64,000 nucleotides of DNA from CAIXZV01 sp963697365 (GTDB taxonomy: Bacteria > Chloroflexota > Limnocylindria > Limnocylindrales > CSP1-4), in NCBI GenBank assembly GCA_963697365.1, contig CAVONT010000017.1, positions 124,001 to 188,000 of the forward strand. Reading direction: 5' to 3'. Every line of letters starts with the position of its first letter. Position 1 is the stretch's first letter. Both the position numbers and the translations under genes were made by a program. Shown here piece by piece: positions 1 through 7,962 of this stretch. The notes below the pieces were generated by a model that saw nothing but the letters and a program-made list of their open reading frames with translations, did no database searches and had not been told where the DNA came from.

Positions 1-28
1 CCGGTCGGGGAGGTGCACGTCCCGCTGG

Positions 29-34
29 TAGACT
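29..34 (+). promoter_or_regulatory. -10 element of cyanophycinase, probable leaderless start
   Basis: TAGACT lies 9 nt before the ATG at 44, and no purine-rich ribosome-binding site fits in between. Transcription starting about 7 nt downstream of the hexamer would begin almost at the start codon. The same arrangement recurs at many genes in this window. The -35 region would fall at the window edge and cannot be judged. Confidence 0.5.
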
Positions 35-43
35 CCTGCGATC

Positions 44-875
44 ATGCCGCACGGAACCGTGATCGTCATCGGCGGGGCGGAGGACAAGGTCCGAGACCGG
101 GTCATCCTCGCCCGCTTCGCGCAGCTCGCCGGTGGTCCGGATGCCCGGATCGCCGTGATCGCGACTGCAAGCTCGTTCGGCGTGGAGGCCGGGGAGCGGT
201 ACAAGGCGATCTTCACCGAGCTGGGTGCTCGCGATGTCTATCCGCTCAACACCACGACCCGCGCCCAGGCCAACGACGAGCACGCGGCCACGCTCATCGG
301 GCAGAGCACGGGGATCTTCATGACCGGCGGCAACCAGCTGCGCCTGTCGTCGATGCTCGGCGGCACCCGCCTCGCGACCGCGATCATGGAACGCTTCCGC
401 GAGGGCGCCGTGGTGGCCGGGACGTCCGCGGGCGCGAGTGCCGTGTCCAGCCACATGATCGCGTTCGGCGCGTCGGGGGCCACGCCCAAGCACCGGATGG
501 CCCAGATCGCCGCGGGCCTCGGCCTGCTGCCGGGCGTGATCGTGGACCAGCACTTCCAGCAGCGGAACCGGCTCGGCCGCCTGCTCTCGCTCATCGCCCA
601 GAACCCGATGCTCCTGGGCCTGGGCGTGGACGAGGACACGGCCGGCGTGGTCGGGACCGGACCAGGTCATGGAGGTGATCGGGCGCGGCTCGATCACGGT
701 GGTCGACGGGGCTGGCTCGGACACCGATGCCTGGGAGATCCGCGGTCACCGGCCGCTCATGATCAGCGGTGTCGTGCTCCACAGCCTGCCGGCGGGCTAC
801 CGCTTCGACCTGCGCCGCCGGACACGCGTGGCCGACAGCACGGTGGCCGACGCCCTGGGCGACGCCGCCACCTGA
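44..875 (+). CDS. cphB: Cyanophycinase (frameshifted in this sequence)
   Basis: Serine exopeptidase of the S51-like family that releases beta-Asp-Arg dipeptides from the reserve polymer cyanophycin in the cytoplasm. The product has the family N-terminus (TVIVIGGAEDK), the nucleophile elbow GTSAGASA, the DQHFQQRNRLGRL motif and the GVDEDTA segment. The frame breaks near 656: the text reads GTCGGGACCGG where removing one A restores continuity (GPDQVMEVIGRGS). The repaired protein is about 276 residues, normal for the family. The start ATG is preceded only by a -10-like hexamer. The synthetase gene follows 99 bp downstream on the same strand, so synthesis and breakdown are paired. The shift is probably a sequence error because both halves are well conserved. 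Confidence 0.88.
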
Positions 876-893
876 CGACGCCGCCACCTGACG
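859..893 (+). repeat. Short tandem duplication at the cphB stop
   Basis: The segment GACGCCGCCACCTGAC, which contains the cphB stop codon, is repeated immediately downstream, so a second in-phase TGA follows. It is a local duplication with no evident function. Confidence 0.6.
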
Positions 894-939
894 ACGCCCC
901 CGCGTTGGCCGCGAGCGCGACTGGGTAGTGCGCAGCGCG

Positions 940-968
940 TACACTCCGGTCCTCGCACACCGAGGAGG
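940..968 (+). promoter_or_regulatory. Candidate cphA -10 hexamer and Shine-Dalgarno
   Basis: TACACT at 940-945 matches the -10 type used elsewhere in the window. It is followed by a short leader with GAGGAGGGA at 961-969 just before the GTG start at 975. The strong ribosome-binding site decides this start codon. No convincing -35 is visible. Confidence 0.45.
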
Positions 969-974
969 GAGCCC

Positions 975-3908
975 GTGGCGCAGAAGGACCCGGCGACGCC
1001 GAAGCGGTCGAAGAAGGGCATGTCGGCGAAGGCCGCGCAGGTCGCCGGAACGGGGGCCACCTCCGAGACGGCCACCGCCGCAGACATCGATGCCGAGGCT
1101 CCGGTCTCCCCGCCGCCGCCGGCCGCCCCCGTGCTCCAGATCCTCGAGACGCGCGTCCTCCGCGGCCCCAACTACTGGGCCAAGGAGCCGTCGATCAAGA
1201 TGCTCGTGGACCTCGGCGTCCTCGAGCAGTGGAACAGCGCCACCCTGCCCGGCTTCGCCGAGACCCTCATCGGGCTCATCCCGAGCCTCGATGACCATGC
1301 CTGCTCGCTGGGCCGCCGCGGCGGGTTCATCAGCCGCCTCCGCGAGGGCACCTGGGTGGGCCACGTCGCCGAGCACGTCGCCCTCGAGCTCCAGAACCTC
1401 GCCGGGACCCTCGTCCGCCACGGCAAGACCCGCAGCGCCGGTGAGCCGGGCCGCTACCACGTCGTCTTCGAGTACCGCGAGGAGCACATCGGGATCGAGG
1501 CGGGCACGAAGGCCGTCAGGCTCGTCAACCACCTCGTGGCCCCCGACGATCCCGCGCACGCCTTCGACTACCAGGCCGAACTCGAGGATCTCATCCGGCA
1601 GGCGGAGCGGCTGGCCTTCGGCCCGTCGACCCAGGCGCTCCTCGATGAGGCCGCCGTCCGGGACATCCCGTTCATCCGCCTCGACCGGTACAGCCTCGTG
1701 CAGCTCGGCCAGGGCGTCCACCAGCAGCGCATCCGCGCGACGATGACGAGTCGGACGGGCGGGATCGCGGTGGACATCGCGTCCGACAAGAAGCTCACGA
1801 ACCGCCTGCTGGACTCGGCAGGCCTCCCGGTGCCGCGCGCGGAGCTGGTGGACACGGAGGACGATGCCGTCCGCGTCGCCCGCCGGATCGGCTTCCCGTG
1901 CGTCATCAAGCCGCTCGACGGCAACCACGGACGCGGCGTCGCCCTTGATCTCAAGGACGAGGACGCCGTGCGGGCGGCCTGGCCGGAGACCGTCCGCCAG
2001 AGCCGGCGCGGGGACGTCGTCGTCGAGACCTACCTCACCGGGCGCGACTACCGGTGTCTCGTCATCGGCGGCAGGATGGCGGCGATCGCAGAGCGCGTGC
2101 CGGCCAGCGTCACCGGCGACGGGACGAGGACCGTCCGCGAGCTGGTCGAGGAGACGAACCAGGATCCGCGCCGCGGCATCGGCCACGAGAAGGTCCTCAC
2201 CCGGATCAAGCTCGATGCCACCGCCGACGAGGTGCTCGCAGGACAGGGCTACACCACGGAGTCCGTGCCGGACGCCGGCGCCTTCGTCAAGCTCGCGCTC
2301 ACCGGCAACATGAGCACCGGCGGCACGTCGATCGACCGCACGTTCGAAGCCCACCCCGACAACGTGGAGATCGCGGAGACCGCGGCCCGCATGGTCGGCC
2401 TCGACATCGCGGGCATCGACTTCATCTGCCCCGACATCACGGAGCCGGTGCGCGAGACGGGCGGAGGCATCGTCGAGGTCAATGCCGCCCCGGGCTTCCG
2501 CATGCACACCCACCCGACGGAGGGCGAGCCGCAGTACGTGGCCAAGCCCGTCATCGACCTGCTGTTCCCGGCCGGCGCCCCCGCCCGCATCCCGATCATC
2601 GCGGTGACCGGGACCAACGGGAAGACGACCACCGTCCGCATGATCGCCCACATCCTCAAGCTCATGGGCCGCCGGATCGGCATGACCTCGACCGACGGCA
2701 TCGTGATCGACGGGCGCCTGATGAAGCGGGGCGACATGAGCGGCCCCAAGTCCGCGCAGATGGTGCTCCAGAACCCCACCGTGGACACGGCGGTCTTCGA
2801 GGTGGCGCGCGGGGGCATCCTGCGCGAGGGCCTCGGCTACGACCGCAATGACGTCGCGGTCGTCACCAACGTCACCGGGGACCACCTGGGCATCGGCGGC
2901 ATCGACGCGATCGGCCAGCTGGCGGGCGTCAAGGGCGTGGTGGTGGAGGCGGTCCCGCGCTCGGGCACCGCGGTCCTCAACGCCGATGACCCCCTCGTGT
3001 ACCGGATGGGTCGCCACTGTGCCGGGCGTGTCGTGCTGTTCACGATGGCCAAGCACAAGGGTGAGGACGGCTTCGACCGCGTCGACGGGCACACCAACCG
3101 TGGCAACGCGGCGTTCTGCCTCGAGGACACCCCGCAGGGCGAGCTGGTCGTCCTCAAGCACGGGCCGCGCAAGATGCCGGTCCTGTACACCCACCTGATG
3201 CCCTCGACGTTCAGCGGCAAGGCGCGGATGAACGTGGCCAACGCGCTCGCGGCGGCAGCGGCGGCGTGGGCGGCAGGAGCCCACCTCCACGACATCCGCC
3301 AGGGTCTCCGCACGTTCAGCACGTCGTTCTTCCAGGCGCCGGGACGACTGAACCTGGTCGAGGTCGCCGGGACGCGCGTGGTCATCGACTACTGCCACAA
3401 CGTCGACGGGATGCGCAACCTGGCCGACTTCGTGAACCGGATGATGGTGGAGCCGGTCACCCGTGCCGGCGTGCTCGGGGCGCCGCACGGGCAGGCCCAC
3501 CCGCCGCGGACCGGTCGCGCGATCGCGGTCATCGGGATCCCGGGCGACCGCAGGGACCAGGACCAGCACGACTACGGCTACCTTGCCGCGGGCTGCTTCG
3601 ACGAGATCCTGATCCGCGAGGACCGCAACCTGCGCGGGCGCGAGCCGGGTGTGTCGGCGACCAACGTCGCGCGGGGCGCGAAGACGGCCAAGGCCGACGG
3701 CACCGGGCGGGCCTACAAGGTCGAGAAGATCCTCGACGAGGAGGCGGCGGTCAAGCTGGCGCTCCGGCGCTCGTCGCCGGGTGACCTGGTGGTCGTCTGC
3801 GCCGACGACGCACTCGGCGTCTATCGCGAGGCGATGGCGCTCGCGGGGCGCGACCAGGGTGGCACGGCATTTGCCGATCCGGGTGAGCTCGAGGCGCCGT
3901 TCGGCTGA
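975..3908 (+). CDS. cphA: Cyanophycin synthetase
   Basis: ATP-dependent synthesis of multi-L-arginyl-poly-L-aspartate from Asp and Arg, with nitrogen stored as cytoplasmic granules. The protein has 977 residues, roughly 80-100 longer than typical. Residues 1-50 are a Lys/Ala/Pro-rich extension absent from most homologues. Residues about 53-230 form the N domain (ETRVLRGPNYW). Residues about 260-520 form the ATP-grasp domain that adds Asp (IKPLDGNHGRG, then EVNAAPGFRMH with metal-binding Glu/Asn). Residues about 535-977 form the Mur-ligase-like domain that adds Arg, with P-loop GTNGKTTT at 546-553 and DYCHNVDGM. The GTG start is set by GAGGAGGG six nt upstream. All catalytic motifs look intact. 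Confidence 0.95.
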   Translation: MAQKDPATPKRSKKGMSAKAAQVAGTGATSETATAADIDAEAPVSPPPPAAPVLQILETRVLRGPNYWAKEPSIKMLVDLGVLEQWNSATLPGFAETLIGLIPSLDDHACSLGRRGGFISRLREGTWVGHVAEHVALELQNLAGTLVRHGKTRSAGEPGRYHVVFEYREEHIGIEAGTKAVRLVNHLVAPDDPAHAFDYQAELEDLIRQAERLAFGPSTQALLDEAAVRDIPFIRLDRYSLVQLGQGVHQQRIRATMTSRTGGIAVDIASDKKLTNRLLDSAGLPVPRAELVDTEDDAVRVARRIGFPCVIKPLDGNHGRGVALDLKDEDAVRAAWPETVRQSRRGDVVVETYLTGRDYRCLVIGGRMAAIAERVPASVTGDGTRTVRELVEETNQDPRRGIGHEKVLTRIKLDATADEVLAGQGYTTESVPDAGAFVKLALTGNMSTGGTSIDRTFEAHPDNVEIAETAARMVGLDIAGIDFICPDITEPVRETGGGIVEVNAAPGFRMHTHPTEGEPQYVAKPVIDLLFPAGAPARIPIIAVTGTNGKTTTVRMIAHILKLMGRRIGMTSTDGIVIDGRLMKRGDMSGPKSAQMVLQNPTVDTAVFEVARGGILREGLGYDRNDVAVVTNVTGDHLGIGGIDAIGQLAGVKGVVVEAVPRSGTAVLNADDPLVYRMGRHCAGRVVLFTMAKHKGEDGFDRVDGHTNRGNAAFCLEDTPQGELVVLKHGPRKMPVLYTHLMPSTFSGKARMNVANALAAAAAAWAAGAHLHDIRQGLRTFSTSFFQAPGRLNLVEVAGTRVVIDYCHNVDGMRNLADFVNRMMVEPVTRAGVLGAPHGQAHPPRTGRAIAVIGIPGDRRDQDQHDYGYLAAGCFDEILIREDRNLRGREPGVSATNVARGAKTAKADGTGRAYKVEKILDEEAAVKLALRRSSPGDLVVVCADDALGVYREAMALAGRDQGGTAFADPGELEAPFG

Positions 3909-3939
3909 CGTCGCCGTTCGGCTACACCGCCGTTCGGCG
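3896..3939 (+). repeat. Three copies of GCCGTTCGGC at the cphA 3' end
   Basis: GCCGTTCGGC(T/G) occurs at 3896, 3913 and 3929. The first copy is inside the last cphA codons. The repeats fill the 47-bp gap before the convergent Mur-ligase-like gene. There is no hairpin with a T-run, so a terminator role is unproven. Confidence 0.5.
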
Positions 3940-3955
3940 ACGCCGCTGTTCGCGG

Positions 3956-5674
3956 CTAGGGTTCGCCCCGGGCGCGGGCGCGCAGCTCGACGCTCACGTC
4001 GGCAGGCGTGGCCCCGTGGGCAGCCAGCAGCTCGAATACCTGCTCGCGCTCCTCGTGGCAGAACAGCACCACGACGCCGGGTCCTCCAGCCTGTCCGGCC
4101 TCGTCCAGGACGGCCCCCAGGGCCGCCGTCTCGCTCTGGTAGACGGGGACGTCCGCGGGGTCCATGCCGCCCTCGGTGACGCCCTCCGACACCAGGCGGA
4201 CGATCTCGTCGCGGTCCCGGCCGCGGAGGTAGGCGAGCGTCTCCTTGATGACGACATGCTGCACGCGCTGGGCCGCCATCCGCCCGATCCCGCGCAGCGT
4301 GTCGTCCGGGCGGTCGCCGGCGGTGCCGATGATGGCCGTGACCGGCGCCGCGCCCGCCAGGCCGAGCGCGACCCCGAGGATCACCTCGGTGCCGGCCTCG
4401 TTGTGGGCGAAGTCCACGATGACCACTCGCTGGCCGACGCGGAACAGGTTGCAGCGGCCTGGTGACAGCTCCGGCGACGAGCGGAAGTCCGCGAGACCTT
4501 CGGCGACGTCCTGCCGCGTGGCGCCCAGCGCCCGGGCACCGCCCGCTGCTGCCAGCGCATTGGCGATGTTGTAGCGGGCGAGGCCGTCGAGCGCGATCGG
4601 AAGATCTGCAACGGCGAGGAGCCGGTGGGCCTCGGGTCCCTCCCACTCCCAGAGAGCGCCGTCGTCGAGGACCCACGCGCGTCCGCCGGCCTTGCGATGG
4701 CGTGCCAGCAGCCGCGAGTCCCGGGGCGCCATGCTGAAGTAGGCCACCCGGGAGTGGACCCGCCGGGCAACGGCGGCCACCAGTGGATCGTCGGCGTTGA
4801 GGACCGTCCAGCCGTCGGGCCGGGTCACGCGGCAGACGGTCGCCTTCACCTCGGCGAGCTGGGGCAGGGTGTGGATCCCCTGCAGGTCGAGGTGGTCGGC
4901 GGACACGTTGGTGAACACGCTTGCCTCGTTGGACTCGTAGCCCATGCCCCGCAGGACGAGGCCGCCACGCGCCGTCTCGAGCACGGCCACGTCCACGTCC
5001 TCCCGCCGCAGGATGGCGGCGGCACCGCCCGGGCCCGTCCAGTCGCCGGCGTCCACGAGCTGCTCATCCACCAGGATCCCGTCCGATGTCGTGGTGCCGA
5101 CCCGGTGGCCGGCCACCACGAGGATGTGCGTGATGAGCCGGGTCACGGTGGACTTGCCATTGGTCCCCGTGATGCTGACCACGGGCTGACGTCGCTCCCC
5201 GTCCCGGATCCACGCGGGGGGGGCGGTGGTCGCCGCGTCGATCCGCGTCGTCCATGTCCCGATCAGCCGCGCCTGGGTGCCCGTCACGCGGACGCGGCGG
5301 GCGGGTGAGACCGACCGGACGGCCAGGTCCATGGCCGCCTCGGCGATCGTGCGGGCGCGCCCGGCTCCCGACCACGGCCACGTGACGACCCAGCGTCCGG
5401 CATCGGTGCCGCGGTGGACCTGGACGGGACCCTCGTGCTCGCCGTGATCGGCGCGGAGCCGGCGCGTCCACGCGACGAGGTCGGCGACGGGATCCGGCCA
5501 CTCGCGCACGGGCACCGTCCGGCCGATGCCGACGAGCGTGCCCTCCTCGCCGCTGCGGGACCCGGACCACGTCCGCGACCGCCCGACGACAACCTCGACC
5601 TTGACCACCGGCCTGAGCCGGTAGACGTTGGGGCCTTCAAGCAGCCGGATCTCGACGAGTCGCACAGTCCGCAA
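3956..5674 (-). CDS. Mur-ligase-family protein, cyanophycin synthetase paralogue lacking ATP-grasp
   Basis: A 572-residue protein whose two ends match the neighbouring synthetase. The N-terminus RLLEGPNVYRLRPVVKV parallels the synthetase N domain. From about residue 163 the protein is a Mur-ligase-like enzyme: P-loop GTNGKST at 170-176, LETARGGLVLRGMGYE, TNVSADHLDLQGI, DFAHNEAGTE and IGTAGDRPDDT each align with the corresponding synthetase motif. The roughly 260-residue ATP-grasp module that adds aspartate is missing. A carboxylate-amine ligation on cyanophycin or its dipeptide is the natural guess; the substrate is unknown. The chosen start is TTG at 5674; GTG three codons inside is an alternative. 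The gene converges on cphA. Confidence 0.8.
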   Translation of the reverse strand: MRTVRLVEIRLLEGPNVYRLRPVVKVEVVVGRSRTWSGSRSGEEGTLVGIGRTVPVREWPDPVADLVAWTRRLRADHGEHEGPVQVHRGTDAGRWVVTWPWSGAGRARTIAEAAMDLAVRSVSPARRVRVTGTQARLIGTWTTRIDAATTAPPAWIRDGERRQPVVSITGTNGKSTVTRLITHILVVAGHRVGTTTSDGILVDEQLVDAGDWTGPGGAAAILRREDVDVAVLETARGGLVLRGMGYESNEASVFTNVSADHLDLQGIHTLPQLAEVKATVCRVTRPDGWTVLNADDPLVAAVARRVHSRVAYFSMAPRDSRLLARHRKAGGRAWVLDDGALWEWEGPEAHRLLAVADLPIALDGLARYNIANALAAAGGARALGATRQDVAEGLADFRSSPELSPGRCNLFRVGQRVVIVDFAHNEAGTEVILGVALGLAGAAPVTAIIGTAGDRPDDTLRGIGRMAAQRVQHVVIKETLAYLRGRDRDEIVRLVSEGVTEGGMDPADVPVYQSETAALGAVLDEAGQAGGPGVVVLFCHEEREQVFELLAAHGATPADVSVELRARARGEP

Positions 5675-5793
5675 ACTCTACGCGAGCCTGCTGCCCCGCC
5701 GCCGGGAGGGTGTGCAGCGCGGACGATCGCCACCGGGTGGATGGCGCAGACGATGGCCACCGGGCCGATGGCGTGGCCGGAACCCCTGCGAGG

Positions 5794-5799
5794 TACGCT
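5794..5799 (+). promoter_or_regulatory. -10 element of the M20 peptidase, probable leaderless start
   Basis: TACGCT ends 6 nt before the ATG at 5806. No Shine-Dalgarno sequence fits this gap, so the mRNA probably begins at or next to the start codon. Confidence 0.5.
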
Positions 5800-5805
5800 G
5801 TGGTC

Positions 5806-7053
5806 ATGCCAGCCAACGACGCCACGCTCGTCGCCCACGAGGAGATCGCCGCGCTCCGCGAGGTCATCGAGCGCACCCACGACGCCTACCTCGCCGACCT
5901 CGAGCGGCTCGTCAACACGGACTGCGGCTCGTACAGCAAGTCCGGTGTGGACATCATCGGCCGATGGACCATGGAGCACCTTCGCGCCATGGGCGCCGCC
6001 TCGGTCTCCAGCCACCCCAACGACGAGAACCTTGGCGACACCGTCGTCGCCGAGTTCAGGGGGACCAGCCCGGACGGCCCGACGATCCTGTGCATCGGCC
6101 ACATGGACACGGTCTTCGATCCGGGCACCGCCGAGGAGCGGCCGTTCGCCATCCAGGGTGGCATCGCCACCGGCCCCGGCGTCACGGACATGAAGTCAGG
6201 GCTGCTCACCGGCCTCTACGCGATCGCCGCGGTCCGCGAGACCTTGGGCGGGCTGCCCGTCGACCGGCTCGTCTTCGTCGCCAATCCCGACGAGGAGATC
6301 GGCTCGCCCGCGTCCACGCCCCACATCCGGCGCCTCGCCGCCGATGCCGACGTGTGCCTGGTCCTCGAGTGCGCACGCGCGAACGGGGACATCGTGTCGT
6401 CGCGCAAGGGGGCGCTGGACCTCGTGGTCACGGTCGACGGCCGGGCGGCCCATGCCGGCATCGAGCCGGAGAAGGGTCGCAGTGCCATCCTCGAGGCGGC
6501 CCGCATCACGGTCGACCTGCACAGCCTCAACGGGCGCTGGCCGGGGGTGACCGTGAACGTCGGCGTGATCGACGGCGGCACCCGGCCGAACGTGGTGGCG
6601 GAGCGCTGCACGCTCGAGGTGGACGTGCGCGCGGTGACCCGCGAGGGGATGGAGGCGGTCGAGGCGGCCATTGCTGGGATCCTCGTTCCGACGCTCGTCC
6701 CAGACGTCACGGTGACGGGCGAGCAGACCGGGCGCCACTGGCCGATGGAGAAGCTGGAGCGCTCGGGGCGCCTCGTCGATCACGCGATCGCGCTGGCCGC
6801 GGATCTCGGCTTCGAGCTCCGCGATGCGGCAACGGGCGGCGCCTCGGACGCGAACACGACGGCCGGCATGGGCATCCCCACGATTGACGGGCTGGGCCCG
6901 ATCGGCGGAATGGACCACTCGCCCCAGGAGTACCTGGAGGTCGCGTCGATCGTGCCGCGCACGGTGCTGCTGGCCGCCCTGATCAGCGCGATCGGGCGCG
7001 ATCCGGTGATCGCCGGGTGGAAGGCGGAGCGCCTGGCAAGGCAGGCCGGTTGA
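5806..7053 (+). CDS. M20-family metallopeptidase (glutamate carboxypeptidase-like)
   Basis: Zinc-dependent amidohydrolase/peptidase of 415 residues. Visible motifs are the metal-binding GHMDTVF, GVTDMKSG (bridging Asp), the catalytic PDEEIGS Glu pair, ECARANGD, a dimerisation domain around DLVVTVDGRAAHAG, and a C-terminal GGMDHSPQEY with the last zinc His. The order of domains resembles carboxypeptidase G2-type enzymes. It is encoded beside the cyanophycin genes, so hydrolysis of an acidic dipeptide or acyl-amino acid is plausible, but the substrate cannot be read from sequence. The ATG at 5806 is chosen because the family N-terminus begins here and a -10 hexamer sits 6 nt upstream. The RidA gene overlaps the stop. 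Confidence 0.85.
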   Translation: MPANDATLVAHEEIAALREVIERTHDAYLADLERLVNTDCGSYSKSGVDIIGRWTMEHLRAMGAASVSSHPNDENLGDTVVAEFRGTSPDGPTILCIGHMDTVFDPGTAEERPFAIQGGIATGPGVTDMKSGLLTGLYAIAAVRETLGGLPVDRLVFVANPDEEIGSPASTPHIRRLAADADVCLVLECARANGDIVSSRKGALDLVVTVDGRAAHAGIEPEKGRSAILEAARITVDLHSLNGRWPGVTVNVGVIDGGTRPNVVAERCTLEVDVRAVTREGMEAVEAAIAGILVPTLVPDVTVTGEQTGRHWPMEKLERSGRLVDHAIALAADLGFELRDAATGGASDANTTAGMGIPTIDGLGPIGGMDHSPQEYLEVASIVPRTVLLAALISAIGRDPVIAGWKAERLARQAG

Positions 7054-7436
7054 GCCGCCGGCACGTCAGCACCGGGGGACCCTGGGAGGCCGGTGGCGGC
7101 TACTCCCGGGCCGTCGCCGTCGGCGACTCGTGCTTCGTGGCCGGCACGACGGACGCTGGGCCGGACGGGCGCTCGCTCCATCCCGGCGATGTGGCGGCCC
7201 AGGCGCGCAGCGTGCTCGCGATCATCGAGGGCGCCCTGGGCGAGGCCGGCTTCGCGCTGGCCGACGTGGTCCGCACCCGGATGTACATCGTGGACCCGGC
7301 GCATGCCGGCGACGTCGTCGCGGTGCACGGCGAGGTCTTCAAGCACGTGCGCCCCGCGGCCACGCTCGTGGTCGTCGCCCGACTGATCGAGCCGACCCTG
7401 CTCGTGGAGATCGAGGCCGAGGCCCGTCGCGCCTGA
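7050..7436 (+). CDS. RidA/YjgF family protein
   Basis: A 128-residue member of the family that hydrolyses reactive enamine/imine intermediates of amino-acid metabolism. Visible signs are the GPWEAGGGYSRAV start, VAGTTDAG, QARSVLAIIEGALGEAG, the conserved VVRTRMYI strand with the catalytic Arg, and a C-terminal EIEAEA strand. It starts at a TTG that overlaps the M20 stop codon (TTGA), indicating translational coupling. Its specific role (2-aminoacrylate or other substrate) is unknown. Confidence 0.8.
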   Translation: MSRRHVSTGGPWEAGGGYSRAVAVGDSCFVAGTTDAGPDGRSLHPGDVAAQARSVLAIIEGALGEAGFALADVVRTRMYIVDPAHAGDVVAVHGEVFKHVRPAATLVVVARLIEPTLLVEIEAEARRA

Positions 7437-7520
7437 GGGGCAAGGGATTTCGTCGCATGAGGCTGTGGCCACCACCCTTGTCCCTGGTGTCCGCCTCGGC
7501 TGCGGCCGACCACCCTTGTC

Positions 7521-7577
7521 CCTGATGCCCGTCCGGGCATCAGGTCGTGCGCCTCGCTGATGCCCATACGGGCATCA
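7521..7577. terminator. Twin hairpins between convergent genes
   Basis: Two near-perfect hairpins share the arm GATGCCC. The first (7521-7544) has 10-bp arms CCTGATGCCC and GGGCATCAGG around GTCC. The second (7558-7577) has 8-bp arms TGATGCCC and GGGCATCA around ATAC. They lie between the RidA gene and the convergent azlD and probably end transcription from both sides, though no T-run follows. Just upstream, ACCACCCTTGTCCCTG occurs twice. Confidence 0.55.
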
Positions 7578-7629
7578 CGGAAAGGAGGGCATGCGGACGC
7601 CGGCAGCACGGTATCCGGACGCCGGCGGG

Positions 7630-7962
7630 TCAGCCGATGCCGACCACCCGGAGCACAGCCACGAGGATGACGCCCCCGAACAGTCCGAGGAACAGGTTGC
7701 GCCGCCAGGCGACGAGACCGATGCACACCAGGACGCCGAGAGCATCCACGCTGACATGGAGCGCGTACCCGCCGCCCGGGCCCGGGGCCACGAGCGTGTT
7801 CGCCGCGGCCAGCGAGGCGAGCACGGCCGGCCCCACGAGACGCAGGTAGAGCAGCGCCCTCGGCGGCAGGCGGTCGATCCCCGGGGCGAGCAGCGGAAGG
7901 GCTCGCGACGGGTAGGTGACAAGCAGCATGAGCCCGGCGAGGGCCACGAGCTCCGTGCTCAT
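7630..7962 (-). CDS. azlD: AzlD-family branched-chain amino-acid transport subunit
   Basis: Small (110-residue) integral membrane partner of AzlC with three to four predicted helices (LVALAGLMLLVTYPSRALPLL, then LYLRLVGPAVLASLAAANTLV, and a C-terminal GVILVAVLRVVG). AzlCD/BrnFE-type pairs export branched-chain amino acids or methionine. Its ATG overlaps the azlC stop in an ATGA, so the two are translationally coupled. Confidence 0.82.
   Translation of the reverse strand: MSTELVALAGLMLLVTYPSRALPLLAPGIDRLPPRALLYLRLVGPAVLASLAAANTLVAPGPGGGYALHVSVDALGVLVCIGLVAWRRNLFLGLFGGVILVAVLRVVGIG

Noticed and set aside
591..4676. Very long open frame (over 1300 codons) on the minus strand opposite cphB and cphA
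   Set aside because: It is antisense to two genes with clear motifs, is Arg/Asp/His-rich as GC-rich shadows are, and has no recognisable domain.
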